From Chitinophagaceae bacterium (GTDB lineage Bacteria > Bacteroidota > Bacteroidia > Chitinophagales > Chitinophagaceae): a DNA stretch of 33,395 nt. A model generated the notes under the pieces. It was not told the DNA's origin and did not search any database. It saw nothing but the letters and a program-made list of their open reading frames with translations. This document shows, piece by piece, positions 17,843 through 26,913 of the stretch (position 1 is its first letter; each line of letters opens with the position of its first letter). The stretch is taken from contig CANGZN010000006.1 in assembly GCA_947458625.1 (NCBI GenBank), positions 1 through 33,395 of the forward strand, read 5' to 3'. Both the position numbers and the translations under genes were made by a program.

Positions 17843-20371
17843 ATGTCATCCACTTTCCAAGCTATTCGTTCCATATTTATTTTTATTTATTTCCTAGCTC
17901 TGACAAGCTTCCTGCAGGCACAGGAGCTGACCAATCCGGCTGCGTATTTGGGGTATTCGGTCGGACAAAAATTCACGCCGCATCACCGCTTGGTTGGCTA
18001 TTTTGAAAAGATCGCCTCACAGGCCACCGACCGGGTTAAGTTGATCCCGTATGGCACTACGAATGAGGGTCGCCCGCTGATGGTGGCAGTGGTCAGCAGT
18101 CCCGCTAACCTCGCCCGTCTCGAATCGATCCGTCAGAACAATCTTCGCTTAGCCAATGTGGTTCAAGACCGCGCCGCCGCCATCGAAGCAGATGCACCTG
18201 CCATCATTTGGCTCAGCTACAACGTACATGGAAACGAAGCCTCTTCCTCAGAGGCCTCTCTGCTTACAGTATATACATTGGCACTGCAACGGGATACAGC
18301 GATCAAACGTTGGCTGGAACGGACCATCGTGGTGATCGATCCCTGTCTGAATCCTGACGGACGTGACCGATATGTGAATTGGTATAACAGTGTAGTGGGA
18401 TCTAATTACGATCCCAAGGGGTTGTCGAGAGAACATCGCGAACCCTGGCCGGGCGGTCGTACCAATCATTACTATTTCGATCTCAACCGCGACTGGGCCT
18501 GGCAGCTGCAGACCGAAAGCCAGCAACGCATGAAACTCTATTTGCAATGGATGCCACAAGTGCATGTTGATTTTCACGAACAAGGTTATAACGAGCCCTA
18601 CTATTTCGCGCCGGCGGCAGAACCGTTCCATGAAGTGGTCACGCCTTGGCAACGGGCTTTCCAACAATCTATCGGACAAAACCACGCCCGTTATTTTGAT
18701 TTCAACGGTTGGCTTTATTTCACCCGACAAGTTTTCGATCTTCTGTACCCTTCTTATGGCGATACCTATCCGACCTATAACGGATCGATCGGGATGACGT
18801 ATGAGCAAGGTGGCATTGGTGCCGGACTGGGAGTCATCAACAAGGATGGTGATACACTTACATTGGCTGATCGTGCCTTGCATCATTTCACGACCTCGAT
18901 CAGTACACTGGAGACCGCAGCTGATCAGTCGAGCAGACTGATCAGTGAATTCCGTAAATACTTCAATCAGGCTGTTTCGAACGGACAGGGCACGTATCGT
19001 TCCTATGTGATCCGTTCACAGTCCGAAGGAACTTCCCGTATGCGGGCACTCACTGAATTACTGGATAAAAATGGCATTCGTTATGAACAGGCTGCTGCCG
19101 GCTCCGGCAAAGGTTTCCGTTATTCGAGCGGCAAAGAAGAAGTATTCACCTTGCAGCCCGGTGACTTGGTGGTATCGGCCCTGCAACCACGTTCAGCTAT
19201 GGTTACTGCACTCTTTGAACCGCGTACGCGTCTGGCAGATTCGGTCACCTATGATATCACGGCCTGGTCACTTCCCTATGCATATGGCCTGGAAGCATTT
19301 GCTTGCAAGGAAAAACTAAACACACAGACGTATACGGCTCCGAAGAAGCCTGATTTTGTTCGATCCACCTATGGATATGCGATCCCATGGAATGGATTAC
19401 CGGCGGTACGATTGGCGACGAAAATCGGTCGTGCCGGAATTTTTCTTCGCTATGCGGAGCAACCCTTCACAGTCAACGGACGCACATTCGCAGCCGGTAC
19501 CGTGTTGATCCTTCCGGCCTCCAATCAAAAACTAGGAGACAGATTACATGAAACCGTGAAGTCGGCGTATGCAGGATCCGATGCAGAGCTTTATCCGATC
19601 TCAACAGGTTTAGTTGATGCCGGTTCCGATTTTGGAAGTGAGAAAGTAAGAAACCTTCGCATGCCGAGGGTGGTACTGGCCACGGGAGAGGGCACCAATT
19701 CAAATGCCGGAGGAGAGATCTGGCATCATTTTGATCAGCAACTGAACTACCCGATAAGCCTGGTGAATCAATCAGATCTGTCTCGACTGAATTGGTCGGA
19801 ACTAGATGTACTGATTCTACCAGATGGCAATTATTCTTTTCTTTCAAATAAAGATCAAGCCGAGGCCTGCAAAAAATGGATCCAAAGTGGTGGACGATTG
19901 ATCGCGTTGGAATCTGCGGTATCACAATTAAGTGACTGGGGCATCAAATTGCGTAAAGTGGAAGACAAGACCGCACCAAACGATTCCGTACAGGTTTCCA
20001 ACTATGAGGGGCGCGAACGGGAGGCTGTATCCGGTATCACCCCGGGTTCCATCTGGCCTGTTCAGTTGGATAATACACATCCCCTGGCATTCGGATATGG
20101 AAAAAATTATTTCACCCTAAAGATGGATGGTAATGTGCTCGAGCCGTTAAAGGAAGATGGATGGAACGTTGGCGTACTGCGAACCGACTCGCCTGTGTCT
20201 GGGTATGCGGGAAAAGCATTTCGCTCGAATCTTTCCACCGGCACCTTGTTCGGCGTTCAGGCAATGGGTAAGGGGCAGGTGATATGCCTCGTCGATAATC
20301 CACTGTTCCGAAGTTTTTGGGAGAATGGAAAATTACTGCTTAGCAATGCGGTGTTTTTAGTAGGACAATAA
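17843..20371 (+). CDS. Exported M14 family zinc carboxypeptidase with C-terminal GATase1/ThuA-like module
   Basis: Signal peptide; WLSYNVHGNEASSSEASLL (HxxE zinc motif), VVIDPCLNPDGRDRYVNWYN, DFHEQGYNEPYYFAPAAEP; C-terminal LDVLILPDGNYSFLSNKDQAEACKKWIQSGGRLIALES. Confidence 0.88.
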   Translation: MSSTFQAIRSIFIFIYFLALTSFLQAQELTNPAAYLGYSVGQKFTPHHRLVGYFEKIASQATDRVKLIPYGTTNEGRPLMVAVVSSPANLARLESIRQNNLRLANVVQDRAAAIEADAPAIIWLSYNVHGNEASSSEASLLTVYTLALQRDTAIKRWLERTIVVIDPCLNPDGRDRYVNWYNSVVGSNYDPKGLSREHREPWPGGRTNHYYFDLNRDWAWQLQTESQQRMKLYLQWMPQVHVDFHEQGYNEPYYFAPAAEPFHEVVTPWQRAFQQSIGQNHARYFDFNGWLYFTRQVFDLLYPSYGDTYPTYNGSIGMTYEQGGIGAGLGVINKDGDTLTLADRALHHFTTSISTLETAADQSSRLISEFRKYFNQAVSNGQGTYRSYVIRSQSEGTSRMRALTELLDKNGIRYEQAAAGSGKGFRYSSGKEEVFTLQPGDLVVSALQPRSAMVTALFEPRTRLADSVTYDITAWSLPYAYGLEAFACKEKLNTQTYTAPKKPDFVRSTYGYAIPWNGLPAVRLATKIGRAGIFLRYAEQPFTVNGRTFAAGTVLILPASNQKLGDRLHETVKSAYAGSDAELYPISTGLVDAGSDFGSEKVRNLRMPRVVLATGEGTNSNAGGEIWHHFDQQLNYPISLVNQSDLSRLNWSELDVLILPDGNYSFLSNKDQAEACKKWIQSGGRLIALESAVSQLSDWGIKLRKVEDKTAPNDSVQVSNYEGREREAVSGITPGSIWPVQLDNTHPLAFGYGKNYFTLKMDGNVLEPLKEDGWNVGVLRTDSPVSGYAGKAFRSNLSTGTLFGVQAMGKGQVICLVDNPLFRSFWENGKLLLSNAVFLVGQ

Positions 20372-20380
20372 CCTGATCCA

Positions 20381-22855
20381 ATGAGAAAATCGCTTCTGCT
20401 TTTTTGTTTCGTCGCTTTCCTTCAAAATATTACGGACGCACAAGTACCGGTGAGTGTTCCGGCATCCAAGCTTTTGCATGAAATGCAAAAGTTGAACGTA
20501 TTGGGATCCGTTCTTTACATCGCGGCCCATCCGGATGATGAAAACACCAGACTCATCACCTGGCTGGCGAACGAAAAAAAATACAGGACTGCGTATTTAT
20601 CACTTACTCGAGGGGATGGCGGACAAAATCTGATCGGTGATGAACAAGGCATCGAACTTGGAATGATCCGAACACAGGAGTTGCTGGCTGCCAGAAGGAT
20701 CGATGGGGGAGAGCAATTCTTCAGCCGTGCCTATGATTTCGGGTATTCAAAAAATCCGGAAGAGACTTTTCGTATTTGGGAAAAGGATAGCATACTCGCG
20801 GATGTCGTTTGGGTGATCCGTCGTTTTCAGCCGGATGTGATCATCACTCGTTTCCCTACAACCGGGGAAGGAGGGCATGGCCATCACACCGCCTCTGCGA
20901 TATTAGCCAACGAAGCCTTTGCTGCGGCCGGTGATCCAACGCGATTCCCGGAGCAACTCAAATTTGTTTCTGTCTGGAAACCCAAACGCATACTCTGGAA
21001 TACATTCAATTTTGGCAGCACAAATACAACGGCTGCCGATCAGTTTAAACTTGACGTAGGAGGCTACGATGCATTATTAGGAAAAAGTTATGGTGAGATC
21101 GCGGCTGAAAGTCGCTCGCAGCATAAAAGCCAAGGGTTTGGCGTTCCTTCCACGCGCGGTGAATCGTTCGAGTATTTTAAAACAACCGGTGGCATAGCGC
21201 CAAAGAATGATTTATTTGAAGATATTCAAACAGACTGGTCACGTTTGCCAGGAACAAATGGTATTAATGATCAGATCGAGGGACTGATCAAAAGCTTCGA
21301 CCTCCAACATCCGGAGCGATCCATCGAAGCATTGATGGGAGTTGAGAAGAAGATCGTTGGCTTGTCCAACGGTATTTGGAAGCAATATCAGTTAGATCGA
21401 CTGCATCAGCTGATCTTGCGTTGTGCCGGTATCTATGCGGAGGCGATAACCACACAATCATCTGTTGCGCATGGAGATACACTCCGCTTTGCGTTGAATG
21501 TGATCGCTCGGGCAACGGATAATTGTCGGATCCGATCGGTTTCATATGGGGGAAGAGATTCAGTACTGGATGTTGCACTCCTCCAGAATCGAACCTTCAG
21601 TTTGCCCGGAAGTATTTATGTACGTTCAGATGTGCCGACCACACAGCCTTATTGGTTGGTCGATCCCATGCAAGCCGGACGATTCTCCATTCGGAATCAA
21701 GAACAAATTGGCGCGCCTGAGAATTCCACTGCCTATGCGTTTCAGCTTTCATTGAAAATTGGAGCAGAAGATATTTCGTTGCGTGTTCCGCTCATTCACA
21801 AGTTCACGGATCCGGTTCGGGGAGAAGTGTTCAAACCCTTGATCATCCGTCCTCAAGCAGAAATTGATGCCGCTACCGAACTGACATTTCTTGCCGGTCG
21901 ATCTGCTAAAGCCCCGCTTGGTTTCCGTTTGCTGGCGAATCAATCGCTAACAACAGCCAATGTGATCGCGTGGAGTAAAAATGGCAAACTGGATTTGGGA
22001 TCCGTTCAGGCGATTGAAAAAGGCAAGATATGGACCCGCACAAAGGAAACAACTGTGATGGCGGGTAATTATACTTTTCAGTTGAGCACTATCAATGACC
22101 GTGCTGTTACACAGGCCGGTCGTCTCACGCGCATCGGGTACGATCATATTCCGGAGATTCATTATTTCCGACAGACAACTCAGAAGGTCGTATCCATCGA
22201 TCTGAAGAAATCAGGAAAACGTATCGGTTATATCGAGGGGGCAGGCGACAAGGTAGCCGAGGCATTGGAGCGAATGGGATATGAGGTGATCAATATGGGT
22301 CAAAAGGATTTGGAAAAAATCGATCTTGCCACCTTCGACGCCATCATCACGGGCGTACGAGCCTACAATACACATGCATGGCTTAATGATTCGTACGAGC
22401 CGTTGATGAAATATGTTTCTGATGGTGGCCACCTGATCGTGCAATACAATACCAGCAACCAGATCGGTCCCGTACGTGCCAAGATCGGCCCCTATCCCTT
22501 TCAGATCACACGTGCGCGGGTGACGGATGAAACAGCCTCCGTACGTTTCCTTGATCCGCAACATCCTGTATTCAATAGGCCAAATAAATTAGATGAGCAG
22601 GATTTTGCCGGATGGGTGCAAGAACGCTCCATCTATCATGGGGCGGATACTAGCGGTAGGTTTATCAAGCTTCTGTCAATGTCGGATCCAGGTGAAAAGT
22701 CGGATGATGGATCTTTACTGATCGCTTCCTACGGCAAAGGGTTTTTCACATACACCGGACTGGCATTGTTTCGTCAGTTACCCGCCGGTGTTCCCGGCGC
22801 ATACCGGTTACTTGCGAACTTGATCGCGCTCACCCCAAAACCTAACGATGAATAA
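20381..22855 (+). CDS. Exported PIG-L family deacetylase with C-terminal GATase1/ThuA-like module
   Basis: Signal peptide MRKSLLLFCFVAFLQNITDAQ; PIG-L motif VLYIAAHPDDENTRLITWLA, RPTTGEGGHGHHT-like zinc segment (RFPTTGEGGHGHHTASAILANEAF); C-terminal FDAIITGVRAYNTHAWLNDSYEPLMKYVSDGGHLIVQYN. Confidence 0.88.
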   Translation: MRKSLLLFCFVAFLQNITDAQVPVSVPASKLLHEMQKLNVLGSVLYIAAHPDDENTRLITWLANEKKYRTAYLSLTRGDGGQNLIGDEQGIELGMIRTQELLAARRIDGGEQFFSRAYDFGYSKNPEETFRIWEKDSILADVVWVIRRFQPDVIITRFPTTGEGGHGHHTASAILANEAFAAAGDPTRFPEQLKFVSVWKPKRILWNTFNFGSTNTTAADQFKLDVGGYDALLGKSYGEIAAESRSQHKSQGFGVPSTRGESFEYFKTTGGIAPKNDLFEDIQTDWSRLPGTNGINDQIEGLIKSFDLQHPERSIEALMGVEKKIVGLSNGIWKQYQLDRLHQLILRCAGIYAEAITTQSSVAHGDTLRFALNVIARATDNCRIRSVSYGGRDSVLDVALLQNRTFSLPGSIYVRSDVPTTQPYWLVDPMQAGRFSIRNQEQIGAPENSTAYAFQLSLKIGAEDISLRVPLIHKFTDPVRGEVFKPLIIRPQAEIDAATELTFLAGRSAKAPLGFRLLANQSLTTANVIAWSKNGKLDLGSVQAIEKGKIWTRTKETTVMAGNYTFQLSTINDRAVTQAGRLTRIGYDHIPEIHYFRQTTQKVVSIDLKKSGKRIGYIEGAGDKVAEALERMGYEVINMGQKDLEKIDLATFDAIITGVRAYNTHAWLNDSYEPLMKYVSDGGHLIVQYNTSNQIGPVRAKIGPYPFQITRARVTDETASVRFLDPQHPVFNRPNKLDEQDFAGWVQERSIYHGADTSGRFIKLLSMSDPGEKSDDGSLLIASYGKGFFTYTGLALFRQLPAGVPGAYRLLANLIALTPKPNDE

Positions 22856-23018
22856 TCCTTCCAAAAAATCGCGGAGCGAAGTGGCCATGTGGCTGGCCAT
22901 CGTATTGGGGCTGATACTTGGCCTGCTCATCAAACGGGTTCGATTGGGGATTCTATTAGGGTTGGTGTTGGCTGGTCTGATCGTTTTCACCGGTTGGTTG
23001 AAAACCAGTCGTAAATAA
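22848..23018 (+). CDS. Small membrane protein, 56 aa (MNNPSKKSRSEVAMWLAIVLGLILGLLIKRVRLGILLGLVLAGLIVFTGWLKTSRK)
   Basis: Not in the ORF track (<60 aa). Overlaps the PIG-L stop by 8 nt; two hydrophobic segments separated by KRVR. Confidence 0.7.
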   Translation: MNNPSKKSRSEVAMWLAIVLGLILGLLIKRVRLGILLGLVLAGLIVFTGWLKTSRK

Positions 23019-23031
23019 TAAATTGTCGGAT

Positions 23032-23142
23032 ATGCAAGAGACTCCTTCAGAACATCCATACCGCGTCTGGTATCTGGCATTGATCGGGGTACTGATCGCA
23101 TTGATCCTGTTGTTCCAACGATTTACTCAATACTTTTCTTAA
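23032..23142 (+). CDS. Small single-TM protein, 36 aa (MQETPSEHPYRVWYLALIGVLIALILLFQRFTQYFS)
   Basis: Not in the ORF track; lies 13 nt after the previous smORF and 8 nt before the symporter ATG; one strong hydrophobic segment. Confidence 0.6.
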   Translation: MQETPSEHPYRVWYLALIGVLIALILLFQRFTQYFS

Positions 23143-23150
23143 ATCAGCTT

Positions 23151-24902
23151 ATGCAGCCGCTTGACTGGATCGTGCTTTGTTTGACCTTGACCGGCGTGGT
23201 TTGGTATGGAGTGCGTAAAGGTCGGACCTCAAGAGACTTGGATGGCTATTTTCGATCGAATCAAAATTTATCCTGGGGGTTGGTATTGCTGGGTATCATG
23301 GGCACCCAAGCCTCTGCGATCACCTTTTTATCGGCCCCGGGCCAGGGTTATACTGACGGGATGCGTTTTGTACAGTATTACTTCGGTATACCAATCGCAA
23401 TGATCGTGATCAGTGCGGTATTTGTACCTCGCTTTCGTAAATGGAATGTGATCACCGCCTACGAATATCTAGAACACCGATTCGATGGTAAGACTCGATC
23501 CCTTACGTCATTTCTGTTTTTTCTTCAACGTGGGCTTTCCACCGGTATCAGCATTTTCGCTCCCTCCTTGATCCTTTCTTCTTTATTGGGATGGAATATC
23601 TACTGGACCAACCTCTTCATGGGGGGATTATTGATCATTTATACATTGAGCGGCGGCGCGAAGGCCGTGGCGTATACACAGCAATTACAATTTGCGATCA
23701 TCTTACTGTCGATGTTCCTGGCGGGTTTTCTGTTGGTTCGATTGATGCCTGAACAAGTTGGGTTTATGGATGCATTGGACATCAGCGGGAAATTGGGGAA
23801 ACTGAACGTCATCACCGATGGCATGAAAGGGGATGCTTTCGATTGGTCGGATAATTACAACATCTGGAGCGGTGTGATCGGGGGATTTTTCCTGGCCTTG
23901 TCATATTTCGGAACCGATCAGAGTCAGGTCGGAAGATTTCTGACCGGTAAATCCATTCGAGAAAGCCGCTTGGGATTACTCATGAACGGACTCGTCAAAA
24001 TTCCCATGCAGTTTTTGATCTTATTGGTGGGCGCATTGCTATTCAGTTTTTACGCCTTTGAGCGCGCACCGTTGATCTTTAACCAAGTGCAGCAAGACCG
24101 GATCGAACGATCGGCTTATCGAGATTCCTTTCAACTGGCACAGCTTCAGTATGATTCCCTGTTGATCCGAAAGCGTACGGTGGCAGAGCAGTATGTTGCG
24201 GCTGGTGGACAATCATCAGATACGGCCAGTATCTATATCCCCCAATTACAAGACTTGCAGGCCGGTACCGATGGCGTTCGAAAAAAAGTGAAGCGTTGGC
24301 TGAATGAAAAAGTGCCAGGTGGCGATGGGAATGATACGAACTATATTTTCATCAGATTTGTGACCGATCATTTGCCGGCCGGCTTGGTGGGGCTGCTGAT
24401 CGCCATGATTTTTCTTGCTTCTTGGGGCAGTATTGCGGCTGCCATCAATTCATTGGCGGCTTGTACGATGGTGGATGTGCATCAACGATTCGCTTCGAAG
24501 CCGGCAGAAGGGGAGAAAGCCTATCAACTTTCCCGTTTTTATACGTTGGGATGGGGCATATTTTGCATCGTAGTGGCCATGTTCACTTATAACCTGGGTA
24601 ATAGTTTGATCGAAGCGGTGAATATCCTGGGCTCTTTGTTCTATGGCGTGATCCTGGGCGTATTTGTCATTGCCATGTTCATGCCCGGTATTCGTTCAGC
24701 CTCGGCTGTGTTCTGGGCGATGATCGTTGGGGAATTCATTGTACTCGGTGTGTTTTTCTATGGATACTTCTGGCCCGAATCATTCAAATTGGGTTTTCTC
24801 TGGTTGAACCCGGTAGGTGTCATCGCCGTTGTGTTATTGGCCTTTTTATTCGACCGAAAGCGTGGGCAAGAAAAAACCCCGTCGGTTGACGGGGTTCAAT
24901 GA
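23151..24902 (+). CDS. Sodium:solute symporter family (SSF) transporter
   Basis: MGTQASAITFLSAPGQGYTDGMRFVQYYFGIPIAM, SGGAKAVAYTQQLQFAIILLSM, ASWGSIAAAINSLAACTMVDVHQR. Confidence 0.93.
   Translation: MQPLDWIVLCLTLTGVVWYGVRKGRTSRDLDGYFRSNQNLSWGLVLLGIMGTQASAITFLSAPGQGYTDGMRFVQYYFGIPIAMIVISAVFVPRFRKWNVITAYEYLEHRFDGKTRSLTSFLFFLQRGLSTGISIFAPSLILSSLLGWNIYWTNLFMGGLLIIYTLSGGAKAVAYTQQLQFAIILLSMFLAGFLLVRLMPEQVGFMDALDISGKLGKLNVITDGMKGDAFDWSDNYNIWSGVIGGFFLALSYFGTDQSQVGRFLTGKSIRESRLGLLMNGLVKIPMQFLILLVGALLFSFYAFERAPLIFNQVQQDRIERSAYRDSFQLAQLQYDSLLIRKRTVAEQYVAAGGQSSDTASIYIPQLQDLQAGTDGVRKKVKRWLNEKVPGGDGNDTNYIFIRFVTDHLPAGLVGLLIAMIFLASWGSIAAAINSLAACTMVDVHQRFASKPAEGEKAYQLSRFYTLGWGIFCIVVAMFTYNLGNSLIEAVNILGSLFYGVILGVFVIAMFMPGIRSASAVFWAMIVGEFIVLGVFFYGYFWPESFKLGFLWLNPVGVIAVVLLAFLFDRKRGQEKTPSVDGVQ
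24871..24896 (-). terminator. Intrinsic terminator oriented for the minus-strand DUF2911 gene, embedded in the symporter 3' coding end
   Basis: AACCCCGTC (24875-24883)-GGTT-GACGGGGTT (24888-24896); A6 at 24871-24876 is a U-tract on the minus strand. Lies upstream of the symporter stop TGA (24900-24902). Confidence 0.85.
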
Positions 24903-24917
24903 TCTTGGCAGTTCTTG

Positions 24918-25751
24918 TTATTTATTCAATTCAGCAATCAGCTTCTCATTGAGTTTTACATAATCGCCGTTTTTAGCTTCCGTGGCCAGTTGCTTTGATT
25001 TCTCCGCTCCCGCGATGGCTTCTGCTTTCTTACCGAGTTTAGCCAAACAGTTGGCGCGCTGGTAATGGATCCAGAAGGCGGTAGGGTTTGCCTCGACTGC
25101 TTTATCGAACCAACTGAGCGCCTGATTGAGGTCTTTTCCATTATCCATGTAATACATGGCTGCATTGTAGTAAGGGGGCTTTTCCGTTTTCATGGCTGCA
25201 TCAATGTTCGCCATGATCTTCCCCTCGATCTCTGTTTGGATGGGTATTGTAATTTGACGCTTCGCCCAGCTGATGACCAGATGGCAACTGGTGTTCTTGA
25301 TGTCTTGAACAGCGATGGTGAAGGTTTCAGTGGCGGTTTTGCTTTTGGTGGCGGCGGCATTCACCCGAACCAAGTCCTGATCGGCTTTGTAATCAGCCGG
25401 ACTGGTCACGTTGGTTTGCTTGCTGATGATGACAACCCATTCTTTCGAACCGGGGATCGTGAGCAGACCATATTTACCGGGAGCCAGTTTTTTACCACCG
25501 ATAATCACCTCGTCAGTGAATGCAATCGTAGTTGCATTATTTGCGCCCGTCCGCCATACCTGACCATAAGGAACTACGTCGCCGAAAATCTTTCTTCCAC
25601 GTACGCCAGGGCGTGAATAGGAGATTTCAATATTGCCCAGGCCAAAGTCCTGGCGCAGCGTTTGAGCTGGACTGGGTGCGGGGGTTTTAAGTTGAGCCTC
25701 TGTGAGAAGAGTAGTGGACAATAAGAGTCCGAACAGGAGCACGCGTTTCAT
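24918..25751 (-). CDS. DUF2911 domain protein with C-terminal TPR-like repeats, exported
   Basis: Signal peptide MKRVLLFGLLLSTTLLTEAQ; ISYSRPGVRGRKIFGDVVPYGQVWRTGANNATTIAFTDEVIIGGKKLAPGKYGLLTIPG; NAAMYYMDNGKDLNQALSWFDKAVEANPTAFWIHYQRANCLAKLGKKAEA. Confidence 0.85.
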   Translation of the reverse strand: MKRVLLFGLLLSTTLLTEAQLKTPAPSPAQTLRQDFGLGNIEISYSRPGVRGRKIFGDVVPYGQVWRTGANNATTIAFTDEVIIGGKKLAPGKYGLLTIPGSKEWVVIISKQTNVTSPADYKADQDLVRVNAAATKSKTATETFTIAVQDIKNTSCHLVISWAKRQITIPIQTEIEGKIMANIDAAMKTEKPPYYNAAMYYMDNGKDLNQALSWFDKAVEANPTAFWIHYQRANCLAKLGKKAEAIAGAEKSKQLATEAKNGDYVKLNEKLIAELNK

Positions 25752-25772
25752 GATAAAATTGATTTAGAAGGT

Positions 25773-25780
25773 CAAAGGTA
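25773..25780 (-). promoter_or_regulatory. Candidate -7 element TACCTTTG upstream of the DUF2911 gene
   Basis: CAAAGGTA on +; between the DUF2911 ATG and the end of the TonB-like gene; no obvious -33. Confidence 0.35.
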
Positions 25781-25783
25781 ACC

Positions 25784-26785
25784 CTAGAATCGCACCTGTA
25801 GCTCGCTTCGTTTTTTATCATTGCCTGGAACCCATACCGGACCTTTTTTGAGCAATTCGACCGCCTTCTCATCATAGAAGATTCCGGCAGAGCGTTCAAC
25901 TTTTATGTCCTTTGGCCGACCCTCCTCTGAAATGTCAAAAGACAGTACAACCACATGGCTGGTGATAGAATTGCTGGCCGTAGGAGCCGCCACCCGATTA
26001 CGGCTCAAGTACTCCTCATAGGCCTCCCACCCAACAGAAGGCATCGAGGTGCTGATCGTACTGATTTTATCTACCGCGACTTTTTTCGCTGTTGACCTCA
26101 GGGCCTTTGTCTCTGCGTTGACGCGAGAATCGGTATTCTCTGCCTGCGCCACAATCACCTCAACCTGTTCCTTTTCGGCGGGCTTGGGCTTCTCTCTTAC
26201 CACCTCAGCAGCAGGTGGAGCAGACAGGGAGAGATCCTTGATTGCCTCATCCTGCACACCCAGAGGCTTAGCGGCATCCATGCTTTCCGGCCGAACCTGG
26301 CTTATAGTGGACGTAGTCGGTTTTTTTTGGGGAGCTGGTGTAAGGGTCACAACCGGGTTAGCCTGAGGGGCTGATCCGCTCTCCGGAACTGATAAGGGCG
26401 GGAGAGAATCAGTTTTACCTACCGGTACATCTGCCAAAACAGCAGTTGCCGGAGAAAGCCAAAAGATATAACTCATCCAGGCAGCTCCGACCAATACCAG
26501 AAATACAGCTGCTACCCGTAGCATAGGTGCAAAAGTTCTACGCTTGGGCATGAAGCGGATCGCTGCTTGATTCTCTGCAACACGACCCTCCACCCACTGA
26601 TTCAAATAGTTTAACTCGGGCTCAGAACTCCTTGTAGATGAATAGAATCCTTCCAAAGCCTCGGCAAGAAGGGGATCTTCCAGCGAGGCTTTTTCCAAGG
26701 CATGGGCCTCGGCCGGACTTAGCTCTCCCTTTCTATATTTCTCCAGGGAGTGGCCGTCGTATCGGATTCTATTTTCTGAACTCAT
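25784..26785 (-). CDS. Single-TM anti-sigma-like/TonB C-terminal domain hybrid protein
   Basis: N-terminal YRKGELSPAEAHALEKASLEDPLLAEALEGF; TM VAAVFLVLVGAAWMSYIFWL; Pro/Ala-rich linker; TonB_C-like VVLSFDISEEGRPKDIKVERSAGIFYDEKAVELLKKGPVWVPG. Confidence 0.75.
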   Translation of the reverse strand: MSSENRIRYDGHSLEKYRKGELSPAEAHALEKASLEDPLLAEALEGFYSSTRSSEPELNYLNQWVEGRVAENQAAIRFMPKRRTFAPMLRVAAVFLVLVGAAWMSYIFWLSPATAVLADVPVGKTDSLPPLSVPESGSAPQANPVVTLTPAPQKKPTTSTISQVRPESMDAAKPLGVQDEAIKDLSLSAPPAAEVVREKPKPAEKEQVEVIVAQAENTDSRVNAETKALRSTAKKVAVDKISTISTSMPSVGWEAYEEYLSRNRVAAPTASNSITSHVVVLSFDISEEGRPKDIKVERSAGIFYDEKAVELLKKGPVWVPGNDKKRSELQVRF

Positions 26786-26913
26786 GTGTTCAATTTGTGT
26801 TGATTGCGATGGGCACCTTAATTAAAATTTAAGGTTAGTGGTTTTCTTTAATATTGAGTGTGGGAATTTTATTTCGTTACACTTTAATTATTTAAATAAC
26901 TGGTTTTCAATGA

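Noticed and set aside
26321-26328. A8 slippage run (coding strand) in the anti-sigma/TonB gene and T8 in the Cys-motif gene (27720-27727)
   Set aside because: Length is borderline for slippage, and Lys-Lys or Phe-Phe codons explain them.
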